The notes: a model not told the origin generated them from the letters alone. Positions 41,363-51,479 are shown, numbered from the stretch's first letter. The stretch is DNA of 64,000 nucleotides from Pseudomethylobacillus aquaticus (GCF_003730115.1 NZ_RJVP01000002.1:483230-547229); one strand, 5' to 3'. Numbers and translations are program-made.

Positions 41363-41965
41363 ATGACCACATCGACGCTTTATCTTGCTTCACGTTCACC
41401 GCGCCGCGCCGAAATACTCAAGGCGATGGGGGTGCCGTTCATCTTGATGCTGAGTGATATCGACGAATCGGTGCATGCAGGCGAAGCGCCGGACGCCTAT
41501 GTGTTGCGTCTCGCTGCCGGGAAGGCGGCGGCAGGTTTGCAGCAGATGCAGGCCGAGCAGCGGCCGGCATTGCCTTTACTGGCAGCGGATACCACAGTGT
41601 GTATCGATGGCGATATCCTGGGCAAGCCCGAGGATGCGCCCCACGCTGCCGCCATGTTGAGGCGACTGTCCGGGCGCTGGCATGAGGTGCACACCGGCAT
41701 CGCACTGGCCAGCGCATCCGGCATACAGACCGCCTTGTCCAGCACGCGCGTGCTGGTGGATGATTTGGATGAAGCGGCCATTGCGGCCTATATCGCCAGC
41801 GGAGAACCTTACGGCAAGGCCGGTGCCTATGGGATTCAAGGCTTGGCCAGCATGTTCATTCGCCGTATCGAAGGCAGCTACAGCGGTGTGATGGGCCTGC
41901 CTGTATTTGAAACCGCACAGTTACTGAGAAACGCAGGTTTGCGCCTGCCTGGAAACCATGAGTGA
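41363..41965 (+). CDS. maf: Maf-family nucleotide pyrophosphatase (YhdE type)
   Basis: A 200-residue house-cleaning pyrophosphatase. It begins TLYLASRSPRRAEILKAMG, and AADTTVCIDGDILGKPEDA carries the catalytic Asp. RSPRR and the position before rng point to the YhdE branch, which hydrolyses dTTP, UTP and modified pyrimidine nucleotides. ATG 41363 is chosen; the 30 upstream in-frame codons do not fit. Its last 8 bases overlap the rng start. Confidence 0.92.
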   Translation: MTTSTLYLASRSPRRAEILKAMGVPFILMLSDIDESVHAGEAPDAYVLRLAAGKAAAGLQQMQAEQRPALPLLAADTTVCIDGDILGKPEDAPHAAAMLRRLSGRWHEVHTGIALASASGIQTALSSTRVLVDDLDEAAIAAYIASGEPYGKAGAYGIQGLASMFIRRIEGSYSGVMGLPVFETAQLLRNAGLRLPGNHE

Positions 41966-43409
41966 AGAGATACTGATCAACGTGACGCCGCAGGAAACGC
42001 GCGTCGCTATCATCGAGCAAGGCATCGCACAGGAATTGCATGTCGAGCGCAGCAGCTCGCTGGGCCTGGTCGGCAATGTCTACCGCGGCCGTGTCTGTCG
42101 GGTGTTGCCCGGCATGCAGTCGGCTTTTGTCGAGATCGGCCTGCAGCGTGCTGCCTTCCTGCACGTGGCCGACATCCTTGAATGCACGCGCACCGATCAG
42201 GAAAAACCCATCCAGGACGTGTTGCACGAGGGCCAGTCGCTGATCGTGCAGGTGATCAAGGAGCCGATCGGCACCAAGGGCGCGCGCCTGACCACGCAGA
42301 TCAGCATCGCCGGCCGTTTTCTGGTGTATCTGCCGCAACAGCAGCACATCGGCGTGTCGCAGCGCATCGAGGATGAAGCCGAGCGTGAGCTGTTGCGCGA
42401 GCGTTTGACCAAGCTGTTGCCGGTGAACTGGCAGGGTGGCTACATCATCCGCACCATGTCGGAAACCGCCAGCGACGATGAGCTGCTGGCCGACATCGAA
42501 TACCTGCACAAGGTCTGGAGCAATATCCAGACCGCCAGCCACGGTGCAGCCGAGCGTTCACTGGTGTTTCAGGACCTGAGCCTGCCTATGCGCGTGCTGC
42601 GTGACGTGGTCAACACCCATACTTCGCGTATCTTGGTCGACTCCAGCGAAACGCATCAGAAGCTGGTGGATTTCGCCGAACATTACGCGCTGGGTGCATT
42701 GAGCTGTCTGGAGCGCTATCAGGGCGGACGCCCGCTGTTCGATATGTACAACATCGAAACCGAGATCGAGCGTGCCTTGTCGCGCAAGGTGGAGATGAAG
42801 TCGGGCGGCTATCTGATCTTCGATCAGACCGAAGCCTTGACCACGGTGGATGTGAATACGGGCAGTTTCGTCAACGGACGCAGCCTGTCAGACACCATCT
42901 TCAAGACCAATCTGGAAGCGTCGCAGTGCATCGCGCGTCAGCTGCGTTTACGCAATCTGGGCGGCATCATCATTGTCGACTTCATCGACATGGACGAGCC
43001 GGAACAGCGGCAAGCCGTGCTGGAAGAGTTGCAAAAAGCGGTGGCGCGTGACCGGGCACGCATCAGTGTCAGCGGCTTCTCGGCGCTGGGGCTGGTGGAG
43101 ATGACGCGCAAACGCACACGCGAAAGCCTGGCACACCTGCTGTGCGAGCCCTGTCCGGCCTGTCGTGGACGCGGCGAGTTGAAAACCGCGCAAACCGTGT
43201 GTTATGAGATCTTCCGTGAGCTGTTGCGTCACGCGCGTCAGTTCAGCGCGCGCGAGTTCCGTGTGCTGGCCTCTGCCAAGGTGATTGGCATGCTCATGGA
43301 CGAAGAATCGCAAAGCCTGGCCAACTTGTCCGATTTCATCGGCAAGCCGGTGTCCTTGCAAGTGGAGCCACAGCACTCGCAGGAAGATTTCGACATCGTC
43401 CTGCTTTGA
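41958..43409 (+). CDS. rng: Ribonuclease G
   Basis: A 483-residue endoribonuclease of the RNase E/G family, needed for the 5' end of 16S rRNA and mRNA turnover. An S1 domain (GNVYRGRVCRVLPGMQSAFVEIG) lies near residue 40. The catalytic Asp pair lies in TTVDVNTGSFV and IIVDFIDMDEPEQRQ, and the zinc-link cysteines in LLCEPCPACRGRGEL near 395. There is no long C-terminal scaffold, hence RNase G and not E. It overlaps maf by 8 bp. Confidence 0.95.
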   Translation: MSEEILINVTPQETRVAIIEQGIAQELHVERSSSLGLVGNVYRGRVCRVLPGMQSAFVEIGLQRAAFLHVADILECTRTDQEKPIQDVLHEGQSLIVQVIKEPIGTKGARLTTQISIAGRFLVYLPQQQHIGVSQRIEDEAERELLRERLTKLLPVNWQGGYIIRTMSETASDDELLADIEYLHKVWSNIQTASHGAAERSLVFQDLSLPMRVLRDVVNTHTSRILVDSSETHQKLVDFAEHYALGALSCLERYQGGRPLFDMYNIETEIERALSRKVEMKSGGYLIFDQTEALTTVDVNTGSFVNGRSLSDTIFKTNLEASQCIARQLRLRNLGGIIIVDFIDMDEPEQRQAVLEELQKAVARDRARISVSGFSALGLVEMTRKRTRESLAHLLCEPCPACRGRGELKTAQTVCYEIFRELLRHARQFSAREFRVLASAKVIGMLMDEESQSLANLSDFIGKPVSLQVEPQHSQEDFDIVLL

Positions 43410-43451
43410 GGCCCGAGGGTGCTGGCATTGCGCCAGACGACGGTCTGCCGC

Positions 43452-44033
43452 TTACAGCAACACGCGCAGCTGCTGTTCCAGTGGCGTCACCAGTGTGATC
43501 AGCAGCAATTCGGCAATGATGAACACCACCAGTGGGCTGATGTCGATGCCGCCCGCCAGTGGCAGGTGTTTGCGCAGCGGTTGCAGCACTGGCCGCGTCA
43601 GCGCATCCAGCAGAGTCGCCATCGGGTTGTGCGGGCTGAGCCAGCTCAGGATCGCCTGCACAAACACCGCATACAGGAAGATATAGATGCTGAGCTTGGT
43701 CAGGCTCAGTACACACAAGCCTAGTAGCGCGATCCATGCACCACTGCCAGCGACCAGCAGCGGAAAATCGCGCAACCACAACAAGCATAACTGCAACAAC
43801 AGTTGTGCCACGAAGGCCAGCAGCAGGGTGGACAGATCCAGCCCGCGCCAGCTTGGCACGAAGCGTCGCAATGGACGCACCGCAAAGTTGGTCAGGCTGA
43901 CGATGGCCTGCGAGGCCGGGTGCCGGAACGGTGCATTGGTGAGCTGCAGGTAAAAGCGCAGTAGCACGGCCAGCGTGAACAGGCCGAACAGGGTATGCAG
44001 CAGGAAGATCAGCGCGTTTTGTAATATCGACAT
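43452..44033 (-). CDS. YggT-family membrane protein
   Basis: A 193-residue protein with two YGGT modules, each with a hydrophobic pair and the motif N-x-x-x-[KR]-P-[VL]: SLTNFAVRPLRRFVPSW (near 50) and LTRPVLQPLRKHLP (near 145). Function is unproven; members are linked to osmotic tolerance and cell-division-site assembly. It is the last gene of the yggS-proC-yggT run, 3 bp after proC. Confidence 0.9.
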   Translation of the reverse strand: MSILQNALIFLLHTLFGLFTLAVLLRFYLQLTNAPFRHPASQAIVSLTNFAVRPLRRFVPSWRGLDLSTLLLAFVAQLLLQLCLLWLRDFPLLVAGSGAWIALLGLCVLSLTKLSIYIFLYAVFVQAILSWLSPHNPMATLLDALTRPVLQPLRKHLPLAGGIDISPLVVFIIAELLLITLVTPLEQQLRVLL

Positions 44034-44036
44034 GGG

Positions 44037-44855
44037 TTAATCCCTACCCAGCAGGTCGCCGAGTTCCTGTGAACGTGCGGCAGCCGCACGGGCGGCTTCC
44101 AGTAACGCGGTGTTGACTGCGTGCTGTTGCAGTTTGATCAGGCCTTGTTCCGTGGTGCCACCCTTGGAGGTGACCTGTTCACGCAAGCGCCCCGGACTGT
44201 CCGGGCTGTGCAAGGCCAGTTGCCCAGCCCCGGCAAAGGTATGCACGCTTAGCTGGCGCGCCTGCTCGGCTGACAGCCCCAGCGCCAGCGCCGCCTGCTC
44301 CAGGGCTTCGATCAGATAGAACACATAGGCTGGACCGCTGCCGGAAATGGCCGTCACCGCATCCATCTGTGCTTCCTGTTCCAGCCACAGGCTGCTGCCG
44401 ACGGCGTTCATGAGCTGAGTTGCCAGTTCGCGTTGCGTGCTTGATACCGCCGGCATGGCATAAAGTGCCGAAATGCCGGCACCCACCTGGGCCGGCGTGT
44501 TGGGCATCACACGCACGATGGCTGCATAGCCGCCCAGCCAGCGTGACAAGTCATTGCAGCGGATACCGGCCGCAATCGAAATCACCAGTTGCTGGTGCAG
44601 CAAGCTGCTCAGGAAGATGGCGATGTCACGTAATTGCTGTGGTTTGACGGCCAGCACGATCACGTCCGACTGGCTGGCACTGGCCAGCTCCGCGGCACTG
44701 CTGACGCCAAAGGTCTCGTGCAGTTGCTTGCGCTTGTCGGCGTCGGTTTCCACCACATGCAGGTTTGCTGCGGGGTAGCCTTGCGCGCGCAGGCCGCCAA
44801 GAATGGCGTTGGCCATGTTGCCGCCGCCGATGAAGCTGATGCTGGGAGTGTTCAT
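44037..44855 (-). CDS. proC: Pyrroline-5-carboxylate reductase
   Basis: A 272-residue NAD(P)H enzyme, the last step of proline synthesis. ISFIGGGNMANAILGGL is the N-terminal dinucleotide motif, VLAVKPQQLRDIA is near 70, and the C-terminal signature ISGSGPAYVFYLIEALEQAAL is followed by VTSKGGTTEQGLI. It overlaps the yggS stop by 4 bp. With proA (27405) it supplies two of the three proline enzymes. Confidence 0.96.
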   Translation of the reverse strand: MNTPSISFIGGGNMANAILGGLRAQGYPAANLHVVETDADKRKQLHETFGVSSAAELASASQSDVIVLAVKPQQLRDIAIFLSSLLHQQLVISIAAGIRCNDLSRWLGGYAAIVRVMPNTPAQVGAGISALYAMPAVSSTQRELATQLMNAVGSSLWLEQEAQMDAVTAISGSGPAYVFYLIEALEQAALALGLSAEQARQLSVHTFAGAGQLALHSPDSPGRLREQVTSKGGTTEQGLIKLQQHAVNTALLEAARAAAARSQELGDLLGRD

Positions 44856-45628
44856 GTGGGGCTCTGTTCTTCAGCTAGGTTGAGATGCGGAGATTCTGAA
44901 GCTGACATTGATTGCGCTGGTGCTGATGGTGGCGTCGAGGTCGCATGCGGACGACGTGCACCAAATATCGCGGTGCCGATGCGTACGATGGTGGCCCCTT
45001 CCGCAATGGCAGCCGGATAATCCTGCGACATGCCGATGGACAGCGTATCGAGTTCTGGGTGCGTGGCTTGTAACTGGTCGAACAGCGTACGTACCGCATG
45101 GAATTGAGCACGTTGCTCACGGACATCGTCAGTGGGCGCCGGGATGGCCATCAGGCCGCGCAAACGCAAGCCGGGCAGGCTGGCCACCGTCTCGGCCAGT
45201 GCCAGCGTTTCGCTGCTGGTCACGCCACTCTTGCTGGCTTCCAGGCTGACGTTCACCTGGATGCAGATGTTCAGCGGCAGGGATGTAGCGCCGCGCGCAC
45301 TGCTCAGTCGCTGTGCGATCTTGAGCCTGTCCACACTGTGCACCCAGTCAAAATGTTGCGCGATCAATTGCGTCTTGTTGCTTTGTATCGGGCCGATGAA
45401 ATGCCATTCGATGGCAAGGTCACCGAGCTCGGCCTGTTTATTGATGGCTTCCTGCACATAATTCTCACCAAAACGTATTTGTCCTGCGGCATATGCCTCG
45501 CGCAGGGCGCTGGCGGACTGGGTCTTGCTGACCGCGAGCAGTGCAGGCCTGTCGGTGCGTCCAGCCAGCTTGCAGGCGTCGGCGATCGCGCTGTTTACGG
45601 CTTGCAAGTGGCTGGCGATTGCGCTCAT
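44852..45628 (-). CDS. yggS: PLP-homeostasis protein YggS/PROSC family
   Basis: About 258 residues of alanine-racemase-like TIM-barrel fold that binds but does not turn over PLP. PALLAVSKTQSASALREAY carries the PLP lysine near residue 38. FGENYVQEAINK, WHFIGPIQSNKT and LSIGMSQDYPAAIAEGATIVRIGTAIFG are all present. Internal ATG 45628 (MSAIASHLQ) is chosen over the in-frame codon at 45652. The C-terminus carries ~35 extra low-complexity residues (STPPSAPAQSMSASES) that overlap the proC start. Confidence 0.93.
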   Translation of the reverse strand: MSAIASHLQAVNSAIADACKLAGRTDRPALLAVSKTQSASALREAYAAGQIRFGENYVQEAINKQAELGDLAIEWHFIGPIQSNKTQLIAQHFDWVHSVDRLKIAQRLSSARGATSLPLNICIQVNVSLEASKSGVTSSETLALAETVASLPGLRLRGLMAIPAPTDDVREQRAQFHAVRTLFDQLQATHPELDTLSIGMSQDYPAAIAEGATIVRIGTAIFGARRPHATSTPPSAPAQSMSASESPHLNLAEEQSPT

Positions 45629-45685
45629 AATCGGATGGAAAGGGTAGGCCAAAACAACATGCCAAAATTATAACAGGAGCCTGCG

Positions 45686-46732
45686 TTGGAAATTTCGCAA
45701 CTGCTGAAACATGCAGTCAATAGCCAAGCATCCGATCTGCATCTTTCAGCCGGAATGCCGCCGCTGTTAAGGGTACATGGCGACATGTGCCGCATGGCGG
45801 CCGAGGCGCTGAATCACGAGCAGGTGCATGCCATGGTGTGCAGCCTGATGCAGCCGGAACATCTGCGTCAGTACGAGGAGACGCAGGAGACCGACTTTTC
45901 TTACGATCTGGCTGGTGTGGCGCGTTTCCGCGTCAACGCCTTCCAGCACAGTCGCGGAGCCGCAGCCGTGTTCCGCACCATTCCCTCTGCTGTCCTGACG
46001 CTGGAGCAGCTCAACTGCCCGCCCATCTTCAAGGAGATCGCGCAGAACCCGCGCGGTCTGGTGGTGGTGACCGGGCCGACCGGTTCGGGCAAATCCACCA
46101 CGCTGGCTGCCATGGTGGATTACGTCAATGAATACCAGATGGGGCATATCCTCACGGTCGAAGATCCGATCGAATTCGTGCACCAGTCCAAGCGCTGCCT
46201 GGTCAGCCAGCGCGAGGTCGGCACGCATACCCGGACGTTTTCCAATGCCCTGCGCGCTGCACTGCGTGAGGACCCGGATGTGATCCTCATCGGCGAAATG
46301 CGTGATCTGGAGACCATACGTCTGGCGCTCACCGCGGCCGAGACCGGGCATCTGGTGTTTGCCACCTTGCATACCAGTTCTGCGCCCAAGACCATAGACC
46401 GTATCGTGGATGTGTTCCCGGCCGGGGAAAAGGAAATGGTGCGCAGCATGCTGTCAGAATCCTTACGTGCCGTGATCTCGCAGACGCTGTGCAAGACCCG
46501 TGACGGCAACGGCCGCCTGGCCGCCTTCGAGATCATGCTGGGCACACCTGCCATCCGCAACCTGATACGCGAGAACAAGGTAGCGCAGATGTATTCGGCG
46601 ATCCAGACTGGCCAGAACTTCGGCATGCAGACGCTGGATCAGCACCTGCATGACCTGCAACAGCGCAATCTGATCACCGCCGCAGAAGAAGCACGTACGC
46701 GCAGCACCAACAAGGACGCGTTCATGGCGTGA
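45686..46732 (+). CDS. pilT: Type IV pilus retraction ATPase PilT
   Basis: A 348-residue hexameric ATPase. It starts MEISQLLKHAVNSQASDLHLSAG; the Walker A is VTGPTGSGKSTTLAAM near 130. The Asp box is ILTVEDPIEFVHQSKR, the Walker B is DPDVILIGEMRDLETIRLAL and the His box is HLVFATLHTSSAPKTIDR. The start codon is TTG 45686, supported by AGGAG 7 bases upstream. It is divergent from yggS. pilU, often next to pilT, is absent: terC follows. Confidence 0.96.
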   Translation: MEISQLLKHAVNSQASDLHLSAGMPPLLRVHGDMCRMAAEALNHEQVHAMVCSLMQPEHLRQYEETQETDFSYDLAGVARFRVNAFQHSRGAAAVFRTIPSAVLTLEQLNCPPIFKEIAQNPRGLVVVTGPTGSGKSTTLAAMVDYVNEYQMGHILTVEDPIEFVHQSKRCLVSQREVGTHTRTFSNALRAALREDPDVILIGEMRDLETIRLALTAAETGHLVFATLHTSSAPKTIDRIVDVFPAGEKEMVRSMLSESLRAVISQTLCKTRDGNGRLAAFEIMLGTPAIRNLIRENKVAQMYSAIQTGQNFGMQTLDQHLHDLQQRNLITAAEEARTRSTNKDAFMA

Positions 46733-46848
46733 TGTGCAGTGGCAGCCGCTGACATCCGTGATGACGGCTGCTTAAATGTGCAGCCAGGTCATGCTGGCAT
46801 GCACATTTGCCCCCTATAATAGCCGCTTCGAATTCACAGGAATCGCAC

Positions 46849-47592
46849 ATGTTTGAATGGATCGCCAGCCCGGAAGCCTGGATCGCTCTCGGTACCCTAA
46901 CCGCACTCGAGATCGTGCTTGGTATCGACAACATCATCTTCATCTCCATCCTGGTCGGGCGCTTGCCGGAAAAGCAGCGCAATCTGGCACGTCGTCTGGG
47001 TTTGGGTCTGGCCATGCTGGCGCGTCTGGCCTTGCTGTTCTCGCTGACCTGGGTCATGGGCCTGACCGAGCCGTGGTTCTCGGTGTTCGACCACCCGGTA
47101 TCCGGGCGTGACTTCATTCTGATCGGCGGTGGTCTGTTCCTGCTGGCCAAAGCGACGCATGAGATCCATAACAGTCTGGAAGGCGTGGAGTCCGAAGGTG
47201 GCAAGCCTGTGATGGCAGCCAGCCTGGGCATGGTGTTGCTGCAGATCGCGGTGCTGGATATCGTGTTCTCGCTGGATTCGGTGATCACGGCCGTGGGCCT
47301 GGCCGACCAGATCTCCGTGATGGCCATCGCCATCGTGCTGGCCGTGGGGGTGATGCTGTTCGCGGCCAAATCCATCGGTGAGTTCGTCGATACCCACCCG
47401 ACCATCAAGATACTGGCCTTGTCTTTCCTGATCCTGGTCGGCGCTACGCTGACTGCGGAAGGGGTGGGTTTCCATGTGCCCAAGGGCTACATCTACTTCG
47501 CCATGGCGTTCTCGGTGGTGGTGGAGATGATCAATATCCGCATGCGCCGCAAGAGCGAGCCGGTCAAGCTGCACAAGCAGATCAGCGAATAG
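46849..47592 (+). CDS. TerC-family integral membrane protein
   Basis: A 247-residue protein with seven hydrophobic segments. ALEIVLGIDNIIFISILVG near residue 20 and AVLDIVFSLDSVITAVGL near 140 contain the two acidic intramembrane motifs that are the mark of the TerC family (metal-ion efflux in characterised members). ATG 46849 has AGGAA 8 bases upstream, and TATAAT lies at 46815-46820 without a strong -35. It is most like the YgdQ/YoaE-N branch. A bidirectional terminator follows. Confidence 0.9.
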   Translation: MFEWIASPEAWIALGTLTALEIVLGIDNIIFISILVGRLPEKQRNLARRLGLGLAMLARLALLFSLTWVMGLTEPWFSVFDHPVSGRDFILIGGGLFLLAKATHEIHNSLEGVESEGGKPVMAASLGMVLLQIAVLDIVFSLDSVITAVGLADQISVMAIAIVLAVGVMLFAAKSIGEFVDTHPTIKILALSFLILVGATLTAEGVGFHVPKGYIYFAMAFSVVVEMINIRMRRKSEPVKLHKQISE

Positions 47593-47630
47593 CGTTTGCG
47601 CTAGATTTCAAGAAAACTCGATATCAACAA

Positions 47631-47656
47631 AAAGGCAGCCACTGGCTGCCTTTTTT
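47631..47656. terminator. Bidirectional rho-independent terminator between terC and pyrX
   Basis: Stem GGCAGCCA/TGGCTGCC with a two-base loop region, preceded by AAA(AA) and followed by six T. It can end terC on the plus strand and the pyr operon on the minus strand. Confidence 0.85.
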
Positions 47657-47696
47657 GTCTGCTACGCGCTCGGGCTGAATCGATTGATGGCGTACA

Positions 47697-48971
47697 TCAC
47701 GCTTGATGCACGAGCTGCCCCTGCAGCAGGGTGTAGCGCACAACGCCCGGCAGTTCCATGCCGATGAACGGTGTGTTCTTGCCCTGACTGATCAGTGATT
47801 TGGCTTCTATCCTGCGGTATTGCGCGGGGTCGAACACACACACATCCGCAACTGCGCCCAAGGCCAGATGGCCAGCATCCAGGCCGATGATGGCGGCAGG
47901 GCGGCTGGTGATGCTGGCGATGGCGGTGGACAGGGCAAGCTGTCTATCCTGTGCCCATTTCACGGTCAGTGGCAGTAACAGCTCCAGGCCGGTGGCACCC
48001 ACCTCGGCTTCTGCGAACGGTAGCAGCTTGGCGTCGTCATCGACAGGGGCATGGTCCGAGCATAGCGCATCTATGGTGCCGTCCGCGAGGCCGGCGCAGA
48101 GCGCCTGCTGGTCACGCTGTGTGCGTAGCGGGGGTTTAAGGTGACAATTGGCGTCAAAGAAGCCGATGTCGAATTCGGTCAGATGCAGGTAATGTGCCGC
48201 CACATCCGCGCTGATCGGCAGGCCTTGTTGCTTGGCCTGCCGCAGCAGGCTGACGCTTTCGGCGGTGGACAGTCGGCATACATGCACGCGCGCCCCGGTC
48301 TCGCGCACCAGCCGGATGATGATCTCCAGCGCCAGCGTCTCGGCTGCCGCCGGGATGCCACGCAAGCCCAGCCGTGCGGCGATCTCGCCGTCATGGGCCA
48401 CACCACTTTTCGCGAGGTAAGGGTCTTCCGGGCGTAGCCAGACGGTGAAATCGAAGGTGGCGGCATATTGCAGTGCCCGCCACAGCACCAGCGTGTCGGT
48501 GATGGCAACATCGGCCTGCGAAAAACCTACACAGCCGGCTTCCGTCAACTCCGACATCTCGGTCAGTTGTGCGCCAGCCAGTTGGCGGGTCAGCGCGCCC
48601 AGTGGGTAGACATGCGCGAGGTTGAGCTGTTTGGCGCGGTGCTTGAGCATTTCCACCAGGCCGGGCTCGTCCAGCACGGGCTCGGTGTCCGGCGGGCATA
48701 CCAGACTGGTGACGCCACCAGCGGCGGCGGCGCGCATCTCGCTTTCCAGCGTGGCCTTGTATTCGTAGCCGGGCTCGCGCAGGCGTGCCGACAAGTCCAC
48801 CAGGCCAGGGCAGACGATCAGACCGCTGGCATCTATGCTCTGGTTGGCGACAAAGCCCGCTGGCGCTTCGCCTATGCCGACCACTTTGCCAGCGGCGATA
48901 TAAAGGTCATGCTGGCCGTCGACGCCATGCTTGGGGTCGATCAGGCGGCCGTTCTTGATGTGTATCTTCAT
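47697..48971 (-). CDS. pyrX: Dihydroorotase-like protein lacking catalytic residues (PyrX / PyrC')
   Basis: A 424-residue amidohydrolase-fold protein. The metal-binding HxH of class I dihydroorotase is replaced: [14 protein letters not shown] where active enzymes have DVHVHLREPG. The later CHVST site reads CRLST and DHAPH reads DHAPV. It should therefore be inactive and act as the structural partner of aspartate transcarbamoylase, as PyrC' does in Pseudomonas. The order algH-ruvX-pyrR-pyrB-pyrC' is the same there. It overlaps pyrB by 4 bp. An active dihydroorotase must be encoded elsewhere. Confidence 0.9.
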   Translation of the reverse strand: MKIHIKNGRLIDPKHGVDGQHDLYIAAGKVVGIGEAPAGFVANQSIDASGLIVCPGLVDLSARLREPGYEYKATLESEMRAAAAGGVTSLVCPPDTEPVLDEPGLVEMLKHRAKQLNLAHVYPLGALTRQLAGAQLTEMSELTEAGCVGFSQADVAITDTLVLWRALQYAATFDFTVWLRPEDPYLAKSGVAHDGEIAARLGLRGIPAAAETLALEIIIRLVRETGARVHVCRLSTAESVSLLRQAKQQGLPISADVAAHYLHLTEFDIGFFDANCHLKPPLRTQRDQQALCAGLADGTIDALCSDHAPVDDDAKLLPFAEAEVGATGLELLLPLTVKWAQDRQLALSTAIASITSRPAAIIGLDAGHLALGAVADVCVFDPAQYRRIEAKSLISQGKNTPFIGMELPGVVRYTLLQGQLVHQA

Positions 48972-49924
48972 GCGTCGTTACTTCCTGCCAGTATGCTCAT
49001 CACCGCCATGCGGACTGCGATGCCGTAGGTCACCTGCGGCAGGATCACCGATTGCATGCCGTCTGCGACGGCTGAATCGATCTCCACGCCACGGTTCATC
49101 GGCCCCGGATGCATGACGATGGCGTCCGGTTTGGCCAGTGCCAGTTTTTCCTGGGTGAGGCCGAAGCATTTGAAGTATTCCTGCGCGCTAGGCAGCAGAC
49201 TGCCCGACATGCGCTCGTTCTGCAGGCGTAGCATCATCACCACGTCCACATCCTTGAGACCGGCACGCATGTCGTGATATACCTGCACGCCCAGTTTTTC
49301 TACGTCTTGCGGCAACAGGGTCTTGGGCGCGATCACGCGCACCTCTGGCACCCCCAGCGTGGTCAGTGCATGGATCTCCGAGCGCGCCACGCGCGAGTGC
49401 AGCACGTCGCCAATGATGGCCACGCGCAGGTTGTGCATGTCCGGTTTGTAGCGGCGGATGGTGAACATGTCCAGCAGACCCTGCGTGGGGTGCGCATGGC
49501 GGCCGTCGCCAGCGTTGACCACATGCACATGCGGCGCCACATGGCGTGCGATCAGGTGTGCTGCGCCAGACTGGCTGTGGCGCACCACGAACATGTCGGC
49601 ATGCATGGCGGTAAGGTTGTCCACGGTATCCAGGATGGTCTCACCCTTGGATTGTGAGGAAGTGCTCACATTCAGGTTGAGTACGTCTGCAGAGAGGCGT
49701 TTGGCCGCGATCTCGAAGGTGGTGCGGGTGCGCGTGCTGTTCTCGAAGAAGATATTGCACACGGTCTTGCCGCGCAGCAGCGGCACCTTCTTCACTTCGC
49801 GCTCGGAGACCCCGGTGAAGGATTCCGCCGTATCCAGGATCTGATTCAGGATGGCACGTGGCAGGCCTTCGATCGACAGCAGGTGCTTGAGCTTGCCGTC
49901 CTTGTTGAGTTGCGGGTTATGCAT
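48968..49924 (-). CDS. pyrB: Aspartate carbamoyltransferase catalytic subunit
   Basis: A 318-residue enzyme, the first committed step of pyrimidine synthesis. The carbamoyl-phosphate motif [19 protein letters not shown] is near residue 55, and [12 protein letters not shown] near 270. The N-terminus ([21 protein letters not shown]) fits the Pseudomonas-type class that needs an inactive dihydroorotase for assembly. No pyrI is present. It overlaps pyrX by 4 bp and shares a base with the pyrR stop. Confidence 0.96.
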   Translation of the reverse strand: MHNPQLNKDGKLKHLLSIEGLPRAILNQILDTAESFTGVSEREVKKVPLLRGKTVCNIFFENSTRTRTTFEIAAKRLSADVLNLNVSTSSQSKGETILDTVDNLTAMHADMFVVRHSQSGAAHLIARHVAPHVHVVNAGDGRHAHPTQGLLDMFTIRRYKPDMHNLRVAIIGDVLHSRVARSEIHALTTLGVPEVRVIAPKTLLPQDVEKLGVQVYHDMRAGLKDVDVVMMLRLQNERMSGSLLPSAQEYFKCFGLTQEKLALAKPDAIVMHPGPMNRGVEIDSAVADGMQSVILPQVTYGIAVRMAVMSILAGSNDA

Positions 49925-50427
49925 CAGGCTTGGTCATCCAGTCGTAGATAAAAGCGGCCATCTTCATGTTGTAATAATTGCAGGTTCTTGTCAGCAGGCA
50001 GTGGCAGTTCGCAGGCGCTGAATTGCGGTGCGATTGGCAGTTCGCGACCGCCACGGTTGACCAGTACTGCCAGACTGATGTTGGCCGGGCGACCATAGTC
50101 GAACAGTTCGTTCAGGGCGGCGCGTATGGTACGGCCGGTATAGAACACGTCATCGATGAGAATGATATGACGGGCTTCCACCTCGAATGGGATCTGCGAG
50201 GGCCGTGTGGTGGGCTTGAGGCCACGCTGGTTGAAGTCGTCGCGATAGAAAGAAACGTCCAGCGTGCCATGTGCCAGCGGCACGTCCAGCAGCTTGAGCA
50301 GGCGCTGCATGATCCACACGCCGCCGCTGTGGATGCCCACCAGTGCGGTGGCGGGCGTGATCACCGGCCGCAGTTGCTCGGCCAGTCGTGTCAGCAGCTG
50401 TTCTGCCTCGGGTAATGGTGTGGTCAT
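49924..50427 (-). CDS. pyrR: PyrR bifunctional regulator / uracil phosphoribosyltransferase
   Basis: A 167-residue PRTase. The PRPP loop [19 protein letters not shown] is near residue 90, and [15 protein letters not shown] is near 28. In Bacilli PyrR binds pyr mRNA; in proteobacteria its regulatory role is less clear, and no anti-terminator leader is visible here because it sits inside a tight gene run. It overlaps ruvX by 4 bp. Confidence 0.93.
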   Translation of the reverse strand: MTTPLPEAEQLLTRLAEQLRPVITPATALVGIHSGGVWIMQRLLKLLDVPLAHGTLDVSFYRDDFNQRGLKPTTRPSQIPFEVEARHIILIDDVFYTGRTIRAALNELFDYGRPANISLAVLVNRGGRELPIAPQFSACELPLPADKNLQLLQHEDGRFYLRLDDQA

Positions 50428-50912
50428 GCGCTGAGTCCATCAAAATAGGATTGCAGGATGTGCTGCGCAGCCACCTGGTCCAGCATGACTTTCTGCTTGC
50501 GTCCGGCCACACCGGCTGCTCGCAGCGAAGCGCTGGCTTCCACTGAGCTCAGGCGCTCGTCCACCATGGTCACAGGCAAGGAGAAGCGGCCATGCAGGCG
50601 GCGCGCGAATTTTTTGCAGAGCAGCGTGACCGCATGTTCTTCACCGTCCATGCTGAGTGGCAGGCCCACCACCAGTTGGACTGGCCGCCATTCCTTGATC
50701 AGGGCAGCGATCTGTTCAAAGCGCTGGTCATTGGCTTCAGTCGCGATGGTGGTCAGCGGGTGGGCGATGCCCATCAGCAGGTCGCCGCTGGCGACGCCGA
50801 TGCGTTTTTCACCGAAATCAAAGGCCAGCACAGCGCCTTCCTTTCTGCGCAGCAGTGTGCAGGGTTCCTGGTCTGCATCAGGGCCTGCTTGCTGGCTAAG
50901 CATGGCCGGCAC
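50424..50912 (-). CDS. ruvX: Holliday junction resolvase-like protein RuvX/YqgF
   Basis: A 162-residue RNase H-fold nuclease. [18 protein letters not shown] supplies the first Asp, [15 protein letters not shown] the middle motif and [13 protein letters not shown] the later acidic residues. YqgF is implicated in 16S rRNA 3'/5' maturation or pre-16S processing. The first ~25 residues ([17 protein letters not shown]) exceed the family norm and overlap algH, so a downstream start is possible. Confidence 0.92.
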   Translation of the reverse strand: MPAMLSQQAGPDADQEPCTLLRRKEGAVLAFDFGEKRIGVASGDLLMGIAHPLTTIATEANDQRFEQIAALIKEWRPVQLVVGLPLSMDGEEHAVTLLCKKFARRLHGRFSLPVTMVDERLSSVEASASLRAAGVAGRKQKVMLDQVAAQHILQSYFDGLSA

Positions 50913-51471
50913 TTTCCGACAGGCGTGCGAAATCCAGGCCCAGCAAGCCCATGGCTGCGTTCAGTTTTTCGCTGTGCGGTAGTTTGAAGATGACCTTGTC
51001 TTCGTCTTCGGCGGAGTTCGGCTTCACTGACAGCCAGGCGTTCTGCGCCATTTCCTGTTCCAGCTGACCGGCCGACCAGCCGGCATAGCCCAGGCTGACC
51101 AGTAGCTGATCCGGGCCGGTGCCATTGGCCACGGCTTCGAGGATGTCACGCGAGGTGGTCAGCGAGGTATCCGGGCTGACTTTGAGTGTGGATTTCCACT
51201 CGCCGGCTGGCCGGTGCAGTACAAAGCCTCGATCGGTCTGTACCGGGCCGCCGAAATGCACGCTATGTTTGCTGAGGCCAGGGTCGTCCAGCTTGAGATC
51301 GATCTGTTCGAACAGGGCATCCAGCTGCATGTCGATGGGCCGGTTGATGACGATGCCGATGGCGCCGTTCTCGGAGTGTTCACAGATGTAAGTGACGGAT
51401 TTGGCAAAATAGGGGTCGCTCATGGCAGGCATGGCGATGAGGAAGTGGCCGGTCAGGTTTACATTTTCCAC
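50896..51471 (-). CDS. UPF0301 protein YqgE/AlgH
   Basis: A 191-residue cytoplasmic protein. The family start [18 protein letters not shown] is followed by [21 protein letters not shown] and [16 protein letters not shown]. In Pseudomonas aeruginosa AlgH affects alginate production; the molecular function is unknown. Its gene is almost always next to ruvX, as here. It lies 8 bp downstream of ribBX. Confidence 0.94.
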   Translation of the reverse strand: MENVNLTGHFLIAMPAMSDPYFAKSVTYICEHSENGAIGIVINRPIDMQLDALFEQIDLKLDDPGLSKHSVHFGGPVQTDRGFVLHRPAGEWKSTLKVSPDTSLTTSRDILEAVANGTGPDQLLVSLGYAGWSAGQLEQEMAQNAWLSVKPNSAEDEDKVIFKLPHSEKLNAAMGLLGLDFARLSESAGHA

Positions 51472-51479
51472 GCGATCGA

